Positions 54,399-64,000 of a stretch of DNA of 64,000 bases are shown one piece after another. The DNA comes from Epiperipatus broadwayi (Eukaryota; Onychophora; Udeonychophora; Euonychophora; Peripatidae), in NCBI GenBank assembly GCA_028023455.1, contig JAQFVV010012496.1, positions 248,001 through 312,000 on the forward strand. The letters run 5' to 3'. The position numbers and the translations under genes were made by a program. The notes below the pieces were generated by a model, which worked only from the letters and a program-made list of their open reading frames with translations, had not been told where the DNA came from and made no database searches. The first letter of the stretch is position 1. The number at the start of each line of letters is the position of its first letter.

Positions 54399-56366
54399 TC
54401 ATCATTATCATCATCATTGCCAACCATTATCAATCCACAGCAGGATGAAGATCTCTCCAAGTTCAATCCATTTTCTCTGATCTCTAGTCTCATTTCTCCT
54501 CATCATCCCTGCACACTTTCTTATTTATTTCATCCATCTATCTCACATGTGGTCTCTTTATGGATCTTTTACAATCTCTTGAAATCCAGTTTACGATTTC
54601 AATTGTCATTCTATTGTCATCTCTATGTCAAACCTAACTCCACTTTAGTCTTTTAATTCTTTTAATGATGTCAGTAATATCTGTTTGTTCTCTTAGCCAT
54701 ACATTGTGTTTTTGATCCTTTCTTGTTACTCCTAACATGCATCTCTTCATACTTCTTTGATTGGTCTAAAGACTCTGTATTACTCTTTTATTAAGTGTCC
54801 AAGTCTTAGATCCATAAGTAAGAACTGGTAAAACACATTTGTTAAAAACCTTCCTTTTCAAACACATAGACATATTTCCTTTTAGTATCAAGTTATTTCT
54901 ACCAACAACAGTCCAACCAAATTTTATTCCATGATTAATTTCATCCATTATGTTTCCATCCGTTTTAATAATCTGACCAAGGTATTTGTAGTTGTTAACT
55001 TCTTCTAACTCATCATAATCAATCTTTATTTTCATCTTTTGAGAAAATCCATTGAACATTACTTTAGTCTTTTTAACATTTACCTTTAGGCCTACTTTCT
55101 TACTATCATCTGATAACTCTTGCAATATTTCCTAAAGATCTGAAGCATTATTTGCAAAAACAAGTACATCATCTGCAAAATCTAAATGACTTAAATAATC
55201 TCCATTTATTTTTACTTCTCTAGCTTCCCATTTCAATCCACAAAATATTTCTTGCAACACTGCTGTGAAAAGTTTTGGAGATATGGAGTCACCCTGTCTT
55301 ACACCCTTCTCAGTGTTAACATTCCTAGTATCAACTGTTGCTGTTGCATTTTTATAAATATTCTTCAGAATATGACAATATCCTGAGTCTATACCTTGAT
55401 GATCCAATGCTTTAATCACTGAAAAAATGCTTATAAAATCAAGTGCCCTTCCATAATCTACAAATCCAAAGCATAATGGCAATTCATTAGTCCTTTCTAT
55501 AACTTCTCTCCATACTTGGATTTGATCTATTGTACTAAAACCACTTTTAAATCCAGCTCGTTTTCTTAGTTGGTTGAAATCCAATGTTCTCTGTTGACAG
55601 CTATCTTGGTGAAAATTTTGTATTAAAACTGATAAAAGACTGATAGGTCTGTAATTTCTAATATCTTCCTTATCACTTTTTTAAAATAGTAATATTAATA
55701 CTGTATTTTTCCAATCATTTGGTACATCTTTATCACTTAGACAATTGGTATATAATTTTGCTAATTTTTTTTCTATTTCTTCATTTTTTAATATAATGAT
55801 TATAATTCTATCATTACATGGAGCTTTTTTTTCTTTATAAATTTAATTGCATGTCTCAACTTCTTCATTGAAAATTCTGGGCAATTGAGAAGATATAATA
55901 GATGCAGGAGGTACTTGTTCTTTATTACAATAAAATTCTTGATAGAACTTTTCTACCATTTCATGATGTCATTTCTCTTTTTAGTAATAGTTTCATCTTT
56001 TTTCCTTACTGCAGTCATAAGTTTCCTACCAATACCAAAATGTTGTTTTATACTCTTGAGACTTCTATTCTCTTCTACAGCCTTCTTTGCTAATTCATGC
56101 TTATACTTTTTTATATCTTTATCAACTCTTTTTCATACCATTTTACAAAATTTGAGATATTTAATCATTTATAATGCATCATTTTTATATATCTTCATAT
56201 TCCTTTTTTTCTTCATTAATTCTCTAGTCTCAGTAGAAATTTTATTGGTCAATTGCTGCTTTGTTCTTCCAGCTAACTTTGTTGCAGTTTTTAAAAGTGT
56301 ATAAGTTACTTTCTTATTAATTTCATTAAAATCTGAATCATGTTCAAAATCTATTAATACTTGTAA
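54399..56366 (-). pseudogene. RTE-like LINE, longest copy, interrupted
   Basis: Minus strand. Extends further upstream than the copy at 21219-22930. It includes the linker with NKISTETRELMKKKRNMK (about 56260-56195), a decayed N-terminal palm, QLRKRAGFKSGFSTIDQ and FGFVDYGRALDF (55584 down; catalytic D retained), VRQGDSISPKLF, HLDFADDVLVF (55160s), then after a stop near 55130 KVMFNGFSQKMKIKIDYDEL and KYLGQIIKTDGNIM (to 54766), then the C-terminus and a TGATGA tail at 54399-54415. Several stops and frameshifts are present. Its upstream end abuts the 654-bp palindrome. Confidence 0.85.
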
Positions 56367-57012
56367 TATTAGCGATTAAGCCAATGCACATGCGCTTTAA
56401 AGAGATTATATAAATGAATACTCAATTTTCCAGACACGAGATATAGTATTTTAGAAAAAATGGAATGAATCTACCCATTCTTTCCACCCAACCGTTTATG
56501 TATGGGCAAATCTTAAGTGTGTGGAAATAAGAGCGTGATAGTGTTACATGATCACTTTAAATTACATTTGTTAAGTTTGAACAATGACATTTTGCGAAAT
56601 CTTTACAATTTATGAACCGTCATTCTTTAGTTGAAATTAAATATATATAATGAGATATTAATTTATATAGCACTATGTTTTTTATGTAATATTAGCGAGC
56701 GCTATATAAAATATTATCTCATTATATATGTTTAATTTCAACTAAAGAATGACGGTTTGTAAATTGTAAAGATTTCGCAAAGTGTCATTCCTTCAAACTT
56801 AACAAATGTAATTTAAAGTGACCATGTAACACCATCACGCTCTTATTTCCACACACTTAAGATTTGCCCATACAAAAACGTTTGGGTCGGAAAGAATGGG
56901 TGGATTCATTCCATTCTTTCTAAAATACTATATCTCGTGTCTGAAAAATTGAGTATTCATTTATATAATCTCTTTAAAGCGCATGTGCATTGGCTTAATC
57001 GCTAATATTACC
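56359..57012. mobile_element. 654-bp palindromic element (MITE-like)
   Basis: Starts GTAATATTAGCGATTAAGCC and ends GGCTTAATCGCTAATATTAC, with near-perfect mirror arms of about 325 bp. Centre near 56685, where GTAATATTAGCGAGCGC occurs once more. Substitutions between arms are few. There is no reading frame. It lies exactly at the 5' edge of the LINE at 54399-56366. A mirror-image ATTAATACTTG sits on both sides (56349 and 57051), possibly host sequence. Confidence 0.85.
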
Positions 57013-57790
57013 ATTACATAAATAAACATAGGCTATATAAAATAATATCTTATTAATACTTGATACAAACCTTTACACAGTAAAATTAATGTTTATTTAA
57101 ATTTTCAGAAAGTTTGGGTGTATGAAAGGTTTATTGGTGAAAGAAGAAAAAATTCACAAATCCAAAAAAATTTGGAAACCAGAAATTATGGACTTGTGTT
57201 TGAATTGATTTGGCTAACTTATTTGTTATACTGCGTATAACATTCTTCATTTAATGTAATTTATTGTTATCTTAAATGAGTTTTAAATAATTAATTGAAC
57301 AAAATATTCAATTGATCTAATCGGATTTTTCTCTTTTTACTTTATTCCTTGAGAATCAACCAAAAATCTTTCAAATCTTAAACCCACTTCTTTATCCCTG
57401 TGTTAAATAGTAATAATAATTTAAAAATATATTTTAAAACTGAAATAATTATAAATTACTTTTAATTAAATAATAGCAATTATAGAAGTAATATATATAT
57501 ATATATATATTATTTTTGAAAACTCTAATTACTGAGTTATATGTATTACAATTAAAGCGAACAAATTAAAAAAAGTTTATCTCTAATTAGATCGAAATAT
57601 GGTAAGATTTAATTCATTAGAAAGAAAGAAGTTCCAGGTGAAAGCTAAGAGACTAATTTGTGAGTTTTAATCAAATAAAACATTTAATCCAAACATTTTT
57701 ATTATAAAAAAAACACACAATCCCTTTTTAAACACAAAATGTCAAAAATGCGTCAACATATTTTTACATTAAGCTACAACATCACATGTG
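57013..57790. other. AT-rich stretch with (TA)n near 57491-57510
   Basis: An open stretch at about 57115-57205 on the plus strand has no recognised domain. Confidence 0.45.
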
Positions 57791-57796
57791 TATGCA

Positions 57797-57895
57797 CTTG
57801 ATAAGAATTTTACGCACAAACCTTCCTGCATTCATTGATTACTCTGGCTTTCAATGAATAGTGCTACTGTATGGAGAGTTTTGCCTCTGTGTGCA
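57797..57895 (+). repeat. HHR-beta element, ribozyme-less end fragment
   Basis: CACTTGATAAGAATTTTACG, CATTCATTGATTACTCTGGC, TACTGTATGGAGAGTTTTGCC matches the outer right arm of beta elements. Confidence 0.75.
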
Positions 57896-58497
57896 CATTT
57901 TTATATAAGTGTCCTTTCTTCCAAATTCATTTAAAGGTTTTGTATTTATTAACTTAAGTTAATAGACAGACCAATTATTATGAGTTTCTTCTTATCAATT
58001 ATTTCTCGGCATTAACTATGACAGTTGGATCACAATTTTATATCTTACTCATTTTAACATCAATCTTTCTTTTTCTTTTATTGCTACCACTTTTATAGTT
58101 TGTCGGTTTTTTAAATCTCCACTGGATTTTGAACGACTATACTCATGCACAAATTACTAATACATTGCAGTTAGTTATAAGTCGCCATTTTCTGTCGTGA
58201 TTTGGAAGGTCCCTCTATCGGCAAAATATTCTTGATTATTATGAATTTTAAAGCGCATTGAATAAAGGTTAAAGCCTGATTAAAGTATTTACATATGCTT
58301 TCTGTGCACTCAATAAATTAATTACTACTCTTAAATATTTCTTGTAGATATGTTAATAAGAAATATTATTTGTTTAATGGATAATCTTTAATCTAATGAA
58401 TAACTAATAAGAATTATTAATAGACTTCCATTGAGTGCTTTAAGATTAAGTTAGCGAGCAGTAAGTTTGACACATCAATTACGCTGTAGTAATTGGC
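57896..58497. other. AT-rich stretch ending in (TA)n
   Basis: No gene is seen. The (TA)n at about 58498-58516 borders repeat C. Confidence 0.5.
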
Positions 58498-59399
58498 TAT
58501 ATATATATATATATATTCTAACCTCCCCCCGCACGTTCTCACCCCAAAATATTATATACTGTTTATTATGAATATTACGGGTTCTAGCTCAGTTAACAAA
58601 TAAATAAATAAAATATTCAGCATTAATTAAAATGATTACTAGCTCTAAATTTTTAAAATACAAATACGGTTCAATTTTTAAAATGAATTAACAAATATTT
58701 ACTATTTTCATGAGACATGGAGTGACAATACGGGGAACGAGATAGACTACATTGAGACATTATCCACACGATACTACCTCAATGGCATAAGAACACTATT
58801 CCCCCCCTTTTTACTATACCAAATAACTAACTCATAGTATTCTTACGACTTTCTGAGCTCTATTCACTACGATAAAAAATAATAATCATATCTTAATCTT
58901 CTTTATAACAAGAATCTAGCTCAATTAAATAAAATGAAGTAAAATAAAATAAAATCTCAGGTTCATAAATTGTATTCTAACTGATTTAAAATTACGGTAG
59001 TAAAATATGAAAAGGGAATTTTATGTCATAATCTACTACACAGCAACTAACAATAATAAAAATAATAATAACAATAATAAATATAATATAATCTTATTTC
59101 TTCCTAAAATGAAATAAATAAATACGTACGTGGTAGTATTTTAATAATCTGACAACAGAATACGTGTGGCAACATTAGCATATAATTTAATGTAATATTG
59201 TGGCAACCGACTTATGACCAATAAATAATATAAAATTATGATCTTTTAATTTTAACATATCAATAAATTCTCAAAATTATTATAACACTTTTATGTTTAC
59301 CTTTTGTGCAAAATCTATATGTCTGTTTCAATTATAAATGTATCATGATTTCATGCATCCATGTGGAGAAATAACAACTCGGACACAAAACTTTAGAAC

Positions 59400-59421
59400 A
59401 AATTTAAAACAAAGTTTATTA
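59400..59421 (-). terminator. Candidate poly(A) signal of repeat C
   Basis: Minus strand TTAATAAACTTTG followed by AAGTTTTGTGTCCGAGTTG, parallel to copies A and B. Confidence 0.4.
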
Positions 59422-62299
59422 ACAACATAAATAAATTAACAATATTTTTACACTATATACATTGGATATCCCTTACTTTCATATCTCAACTTAATTTATT
59501 AGTTTATAAAATGAAATCAAAATAATATTTACTTTTCCTAGTTAAATCTTATTTTTTAAAACACTTAAGAAAATACAGTATTATTACTTGATTTATTATT
59601 ATGGTTAGCTTATTACAAAATGCATTTCTTATATGATTATCACTAACACTTTGCATCCCTAATATTATTAAAATTATATTTTTACAAAATTTACATTCGT
59701 AGTAAAATTCTCCAAAATAATAAAATTTTAGTTTTATATTGGTTGTATGTAATCTTACAAAGTCAAAACATTGTTCTACATTCGGTATTAGGTTTTTTAT
59801 TATTCATTATCCGATGTTTATTAATCCTAATATTCTCATTCAAGCCTTACTTCGGATGATATAATTACAACTATTAATATACCATGCACAAGTATATGTT
59901 TATTATACATTATTGAACTATTTTCTTAATAAATATGCAATACTTATTTTCTAAATATTATTTAAAACATTCAAATTTTATTATCACTTTTTAAAAAAAA
60001 AACAACTTTGTTTAGATTTCTCTTTCAAAAAATCTTATATTCATTTCTGAATTAATTTTACAATGTATTATATGATTCTTTATCTCTTTATGATATTTTG
60101 GACTTTCAATTTTAAAGTTACACAATTCTATACATTCCAGCAAATAAACTATTCTTACATAAACGATAACATATCTTCAGTTCTATTTTATTCATTATTT
60201 CTTTGAAAATATCTTTCTGACTGATGCAGATTCATAAAATAAGGATAGCGAAGATAGATGCATAGGATCAAAATACAACTAGAATATTACTCGTCATATA
60301 TCTTGACAATCATGGCACAGTGAATTAAAAGACACTATAGAGGAGTGACCTTTACCTGTCTACCAACCTCTATCATAGTAACGATGCTAAAGCTATTTCT
60401 TCAGCTTTATTCTTACATCAAAAGTTTAAAGATATGCAAAAACACTGTCCAAACTATATGTGTTCAGTCATAGGGCTTAGTTAACTATACTGAAATCACA
60501 CAAAACTAAATATGATCCAAATCCTTTATTTTTCCTATTTCTTAAAAAAAAACATCATCTTGGTTTCCTCTCCACTAGTACTTCCAAGTCACTATCCGAT
60601 CTTATTTCTCAAGATTTTTTCTATACTGTACATCGACAAATACATATCTGCATTACTAACAATAATAAAATTCATTTATTTTAAAACTATTCCACTGTTC
60701 TATAAGACAGCTTGCTTACTACTTTCCTCCGTATATTTAGTCATACAAACTACTTAAATATCTGAATACTTTATTACATGAAAGTTCAAAAGAATCACAC
60801 AATTGTTCTGTTAAATTATATTATTAATATACTTTAAATAAATTATTGCATGCATATTCCGAATTACTCCTATCTCATTATATGTTAAAAATGTTGTATA
60901 AAATGTGTACATATAATTTAAACTTTCACACTTCATTCTTAGGTCAATAGATGATCTAAAAAAATACATTATGCATTATAAATAACTATTAAAATTACCA
61001 AAACGACCTTTATCTCCTCGATTGCGTTCCGTAGGCTTCACCATCCCTTTGAACCTTGTAGATATAAGATTCACATCCATACACTTTATTTTTAAACACT
61101 ATTTTTATAATTTTATCAAGCTATTATATTTAATTTTTAATATTACTAAATTTATGTTTATATGTTTTCCCTAATCTCACATAACATTTTATATTTTAAA
61201 TAAATTAGTCAAAAATATTTAAACTATATTTACTGTACTTCTTTATCAAACTTTCTTGAAAACCGTTCATACTAAAGCTAAAAAAAAAAATGTTTATTAT
61301 TTCTTCTTCAGTCACTTCTTGTTCAATTTTAAGGTAAAACAATTATTGCTCTGTTTAATAACATTCATATATGACAATCCTTGGTTTTTATAATATTTAA
61401 TACAATTATTAATTATGATATCAATTAATCCCGTAAAGAAAACGTCTACATATTCTCTTCTAATATTTTCTGCTAAGATTTTCCAGCGTGACTTTTATGA
61501 TGCATCTTCTAGGTACTTTGATTTAAATATTCATTAAATTTTTCTATCTCCATGGATCCCTTTTATTAAGTATATTAGATTTATATTTTCCAAATCAAGC
61601 ATTCCTCCAATGACCACTTTATAATATTTTCCAATTCTTCTTAGGTAAAGTTTTTTTTTCTTTCCTTTTTTTTTAAAAAAAAATAATGACTCTTTCCTAT
61701 CATTATTCGGTAATTTTTCCTTTCTTTTAAAGTTCTGGTAACTATATACTTTGTAATGTTTCCTTTAAAAAGGACAAACATTCTTTCTCTGTTATAACTT
61801 TTACATAATTTTTTCTTTATGATATACGTATCTTATTTTTTCCATAGAGAAGAATAAAATAACTTCAGAGTAGCCTTATAAATTTGTGCGTCATAAATTT
61901 TTCTGACGGCAAGTAACTTCTCTTTTAAGTTTTCCATATAACGTCCAAATTATATTCCTCTGAGTTACAATTATACGTTTCTGGTTGAGCATATATAAAG
62001 CTGTATCGAGGCACTTTACAAATATTTTTCCTTTCTCATAACTTCTATATACTGTTTTCTGTAGTATTTCCATTTTTACTGTAAGGTTTTGGCTAAACTT
62101 GAATAAAATATCCTGGTAAGAAAACTTTTAAAAATTAGCCCTCCATGTAAAGGCAGTTCAAAATATTATATTTTAAAAAACTTTTAAAATAAATATAAAA
62201 TTTTAAAATTATATTACTTTTCTAGCTTACGATCTTATTCAGCTAAAAAAATATGTTACTCCCTCCTTCACTTACACATTACTTTCTCCCGCTCCGTCT

Positions 62300-62430
62300 A
62301 ATTCTTATATTTTGTCTGCTAAAATACCTCCGTTGATTGGTTAATGACTTTTTTAGCGCGAACAAATTTACACATTTTAGTTTTATAATAGATTAAACCT
62401 TTTTAAAATAAAGAATTTATGACGTCATGT
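62300..62430 (-). promoter_or_regulatory. Candidate RNA polymerase II promoter of repeat C
   Basis: Minus strand: CRE consensus ATGACGTC (62421-62428), ATTAACCAATCAACGG (CCAAT, about 62332-62345), AAATATAAG (TATA, about 62304-62313), then a GC-rich AGACGGAGCGGGAG start region. Distances CRE-CCAAT (about 85) and CCAAT-TATA (about 29) match copy B. Confidence 0.5.
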
Positions 62431-63154
62431 CTTAAATATTATTTAGAATAGTATTTTTTAACTCAATTATAATTTTATCAAAATCATTTAAACTTTAAAA
62501 CAATTATTAAAATATCATTTAATATTTCAACTTTTACTTTAACGATCGATAGCAATTATATCTAATTCTATAATTCACAAACTTTATTATTATATTCTAA
62601 CAAGCGTGTGTGTGAAGGTATATAATATACAGTCACATGATTACCAACTTTATCAGATGATTTTTTAATTTACGTCTCGGTCTAAATTACCAAAACTGAT
62701 ATATTTTATAAAAATTTGGAAAATAATTTAAAAATGTAGAACTAAATATAATTCTCACCATCCTAAAGTTTATTTTAAAATATATTAGATTAAATTTGAA
62801 TATTAATTATAATTATAATATTACATATCGTTTTTTATTTAATTTATTAGTTTTAAAATATTACAATTGGATTGTTAATATACTTTTAACTATTTATAGC
62901 TGTATTATTTTATATGGCCAGCTTTTACAACCATAAGCAAGGATATAATTAAGCTTTATTTAACTGTTTTCTTTTAAAACAATCCATTACACTTTTATAT
63001 ACCAGGTATTTTCAGCCTTAAATTGTACTATAAGATCTAATCGATCATACAATTATCAATATATTACACAAACGTATCTTAAAATTTAAAATTTTTTAGC
63101 AATTAACCATTCTACCCTATTATGACCTATAGATAAGGGCACAATATATACTGA

Positions 63155-63345
63155 ACAATGATAAAGATATATGTAAAAGATTCTGATCTAGACCCACTAG
63201 TGAGTGCTGATTTAGCACAAAATATGGATCTTGGAGGATCATACATTTTTTGCACACGTCTTTGGTCATATGTTTATGATTACACCCATTCACAATGTGT
63301 TAAAAGATGATAGAAACTATATCTCATCTTGCGTGAGTGAGAATG
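63155..63345 (+). repeat. HHR-alpha element, degenerate
   Basis: TGATCTAGACCCACTAGTGAG, TGCTGATTTAGCACAAAATATGG, GGAGGATCATACATTTTTTGC, TTTGGTCATATG follows the alpha layout. Confidence 0.65.
63185..63240 (+). ncRNA. Hammerhead ribozyme motif alpha, broken core
   Basis: The core reads CTAGTGA and CAAA. The helix II GTGCT(GATTT)AGCAC is perfect. Confidence 0.5.
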
Positions 63346-63353
63346 GTGTAGTT

Positions 63354-63857
63354 CAGGGGTGGACAAATAGTGGGCTGCGGGCCACATGCAGCCCACCAAG
63401 AGTTTTGTTGCGACCTGCCAAGACAGTCAAAAAATACGCTTGAACTGAGATTTTCTTCCCATGCACGACCAAAGATTCGTCTCCTATTTTCCACTAGGAC
63501 TTGGCCACATCAAAACGCATGTGCAGTGTAGATATGATGCACATTGCTTTTCCGGTTGATCTGGTTAATTTCAATTTTGTCTTTCCAACAGTAAATATAT
63601 AAATTTCCAACTTCAGTGAAACCACTGAACCCTCCAGAAAACGTAAAATCAGGGATGAATGTTGTGTGTTTAATGAAGAATGGACAAGCAAATATTTCTT
63701 TGATAATACAGGGAATAAAACAGTGTGTTTATTATGTCATGAAAAAAAGTGCGGCCCTCCGCTGACCTCCACTTCCACAAAGTGGCCCCGACGCTACCCT
63801 TCACTAATCTCCACTTCAGCAAAGTGGTCCCCGAGCCAAAATAATTGCCCACCCCTA
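63354..63857 (+). mobile_element. Miniature hAT transposon with BED-finger remnant
   Basis: Ends CAGGGGTG and CACCCCTA, flanked by an 8-bp target duplication GTGTAGTT (63346-63353) / GTGTAGTG (63858-63865, one mismatch). About 504 bp. The GC-richer terminal sequences (GGCTGCGGGCCACATGCAGC) are typical of these hAT elements. The interior plus-strand frame SRKRKIRDECCVFNEEW..YFF....KTVCLLCHEK is the start of a hAT transposase of the GTF2IRD2/EPM2AIP1 type, including the first cysteine pair of a zinc finger. The rest, including the catalytic core, is deleted, so it can only be mobilised in trans. Confidence 0.85.
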
Positions 63858-63865
63858 GTGTAGTG

Positions 63866-64000
63866 CAAATTACACTACAGAAATATTATTACTTAATAGA
63901 TCCAATCTAAGATTGTTTTGCTTTTTATTAAATATCTTGCAATTATCTAGCTTTTGTGCGTGTATATATATATATTTAATTTTACGTTCTTTCATGGCGT
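63866..64000. other. AT-rich end of window
   Basis: Short (TA)n near 63963-63974; nothing else. Confidence 0.5.

Larger units (their letters stand above)
58515..63150 (-). repeat. Large non-coding repeat, copy C (about 4.6 kb)
   Basis: Collinear with copy B at 5085-10092: TTACGGGTTCTAGCTCAG near 58575, CATGAGACATGGAGTG near 58710, CATAAGAACACTATT near 58788, ATGTGGAGAAATAAC near 59360, AGGCTTCA near 61032, GGCCAGCTTTTACAACCATA near 62916, ending CCTATAGATAAGGGCACAATATA. Copy C is more compact and diverged. No shared reading frame survives. Minus-strand promoter-like boxes and a poly(A)-like block are conserved with B. Confidence 0.75.

Noticed and set aside
1-64000. CRISPR arrays, bacterial operons and ribosomal RNA genes
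   Set aside because: No regularly spaced direct repeats with unique spacers, no ribosome-binding-site-led gene runs and no rRNA-like conserved blocks were seen; the content is eukaryotic repeats.

Overview
The window is a piece of a very AT-rich animal nuclear genome, most likely an invertebrate; I cannot name the species. It has no convincing host gene. It contains long (TA)n tracts, TGATGA-tailed non-LTR retrotransposon fragments, a Penelope-like element (PLE) with YVDD and GIY-YIG parts, a gag-only LTR retrotransposon, tRNA-derived SINEs, a miniature hAT transposon and many fold-back repeats. Nearly every longer open reading frame is a relic of a mobile element.

The unifying signal is hammerhead ribozyme (HHR) motifs inside repeats. 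Family alpha reads CTGATGA, a 5-bp stem-loop, GAAA, then a short self-complementary helix III such as ATACGTAT, closed by a two-part helix I (CCAA/TTGG plus an outer stem). It occurs about 17 times. Family beta reads CTGATGA-A-GGC(CACAA)GCC-A-GAAAC-TA-GTC with helix I TCCTCA/TGGGGA. It occurs in about six places, usually as two facing copies. A third family, gamma, keeps the CTGATGA...GAAAC core and a strong helix II but no clear helix I. Several alpha copies are same-strand dimers about 475-481 bp apart, and one is a 251-bp tandem dimer. That is the arrangement of HHR retrozymes, which are non-autonomous elements that copy through self-cleaved circular RNA and are thought to be mobilised by PLE or LINE machinery. 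Here the dimers are themselves mirrored into large palindromes.

Layout. 1-1.93 kb: end of a large non-coding repeat (copy A, inverted). 2-4.75 kb: LINE relic and alpha elements. 5.09-10.09 kb: large repeat copy B. 10.2-10.5 kb: beta fold-back. 11.26-16.55 kb: alpha fold-back split by an LTR retrotransposon with 1.3-kb LTRs and an AGAG target duplication. 16.6-20 kb: hairpin repeats, beta fold-back, SINE-like tandem array. 21.2-22.9 kb: RTE-like LINE. 24.9-27.3 kb: PLE palindrome. 28.7-32.3 kb: 3.5-kb element D with TGTAACCA ends. 32.9-38.4 kb: alpha palindromes, a second LINE type and a beta fold-back. 38.7-43.2 kb: LINE relics and small fold-backs. 44-45.4 kb: 29-bp minisatellite. 46.3-50.9 kb: LINE relics, 88-bp tandem array, gamma fold-backs, large beta palindrome. 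51.5-57 kb: alpha elements, SINE, LINE and a 654-bp palindrome. 58.5-63.15 kb: large repeat copy C. 63.35-63.86 kb: hAT miniature element.

All calls were made by eye. Boundaries of degenerate repeats are approximate (about 10-30 bp), and no folding, alignment or database search was run.
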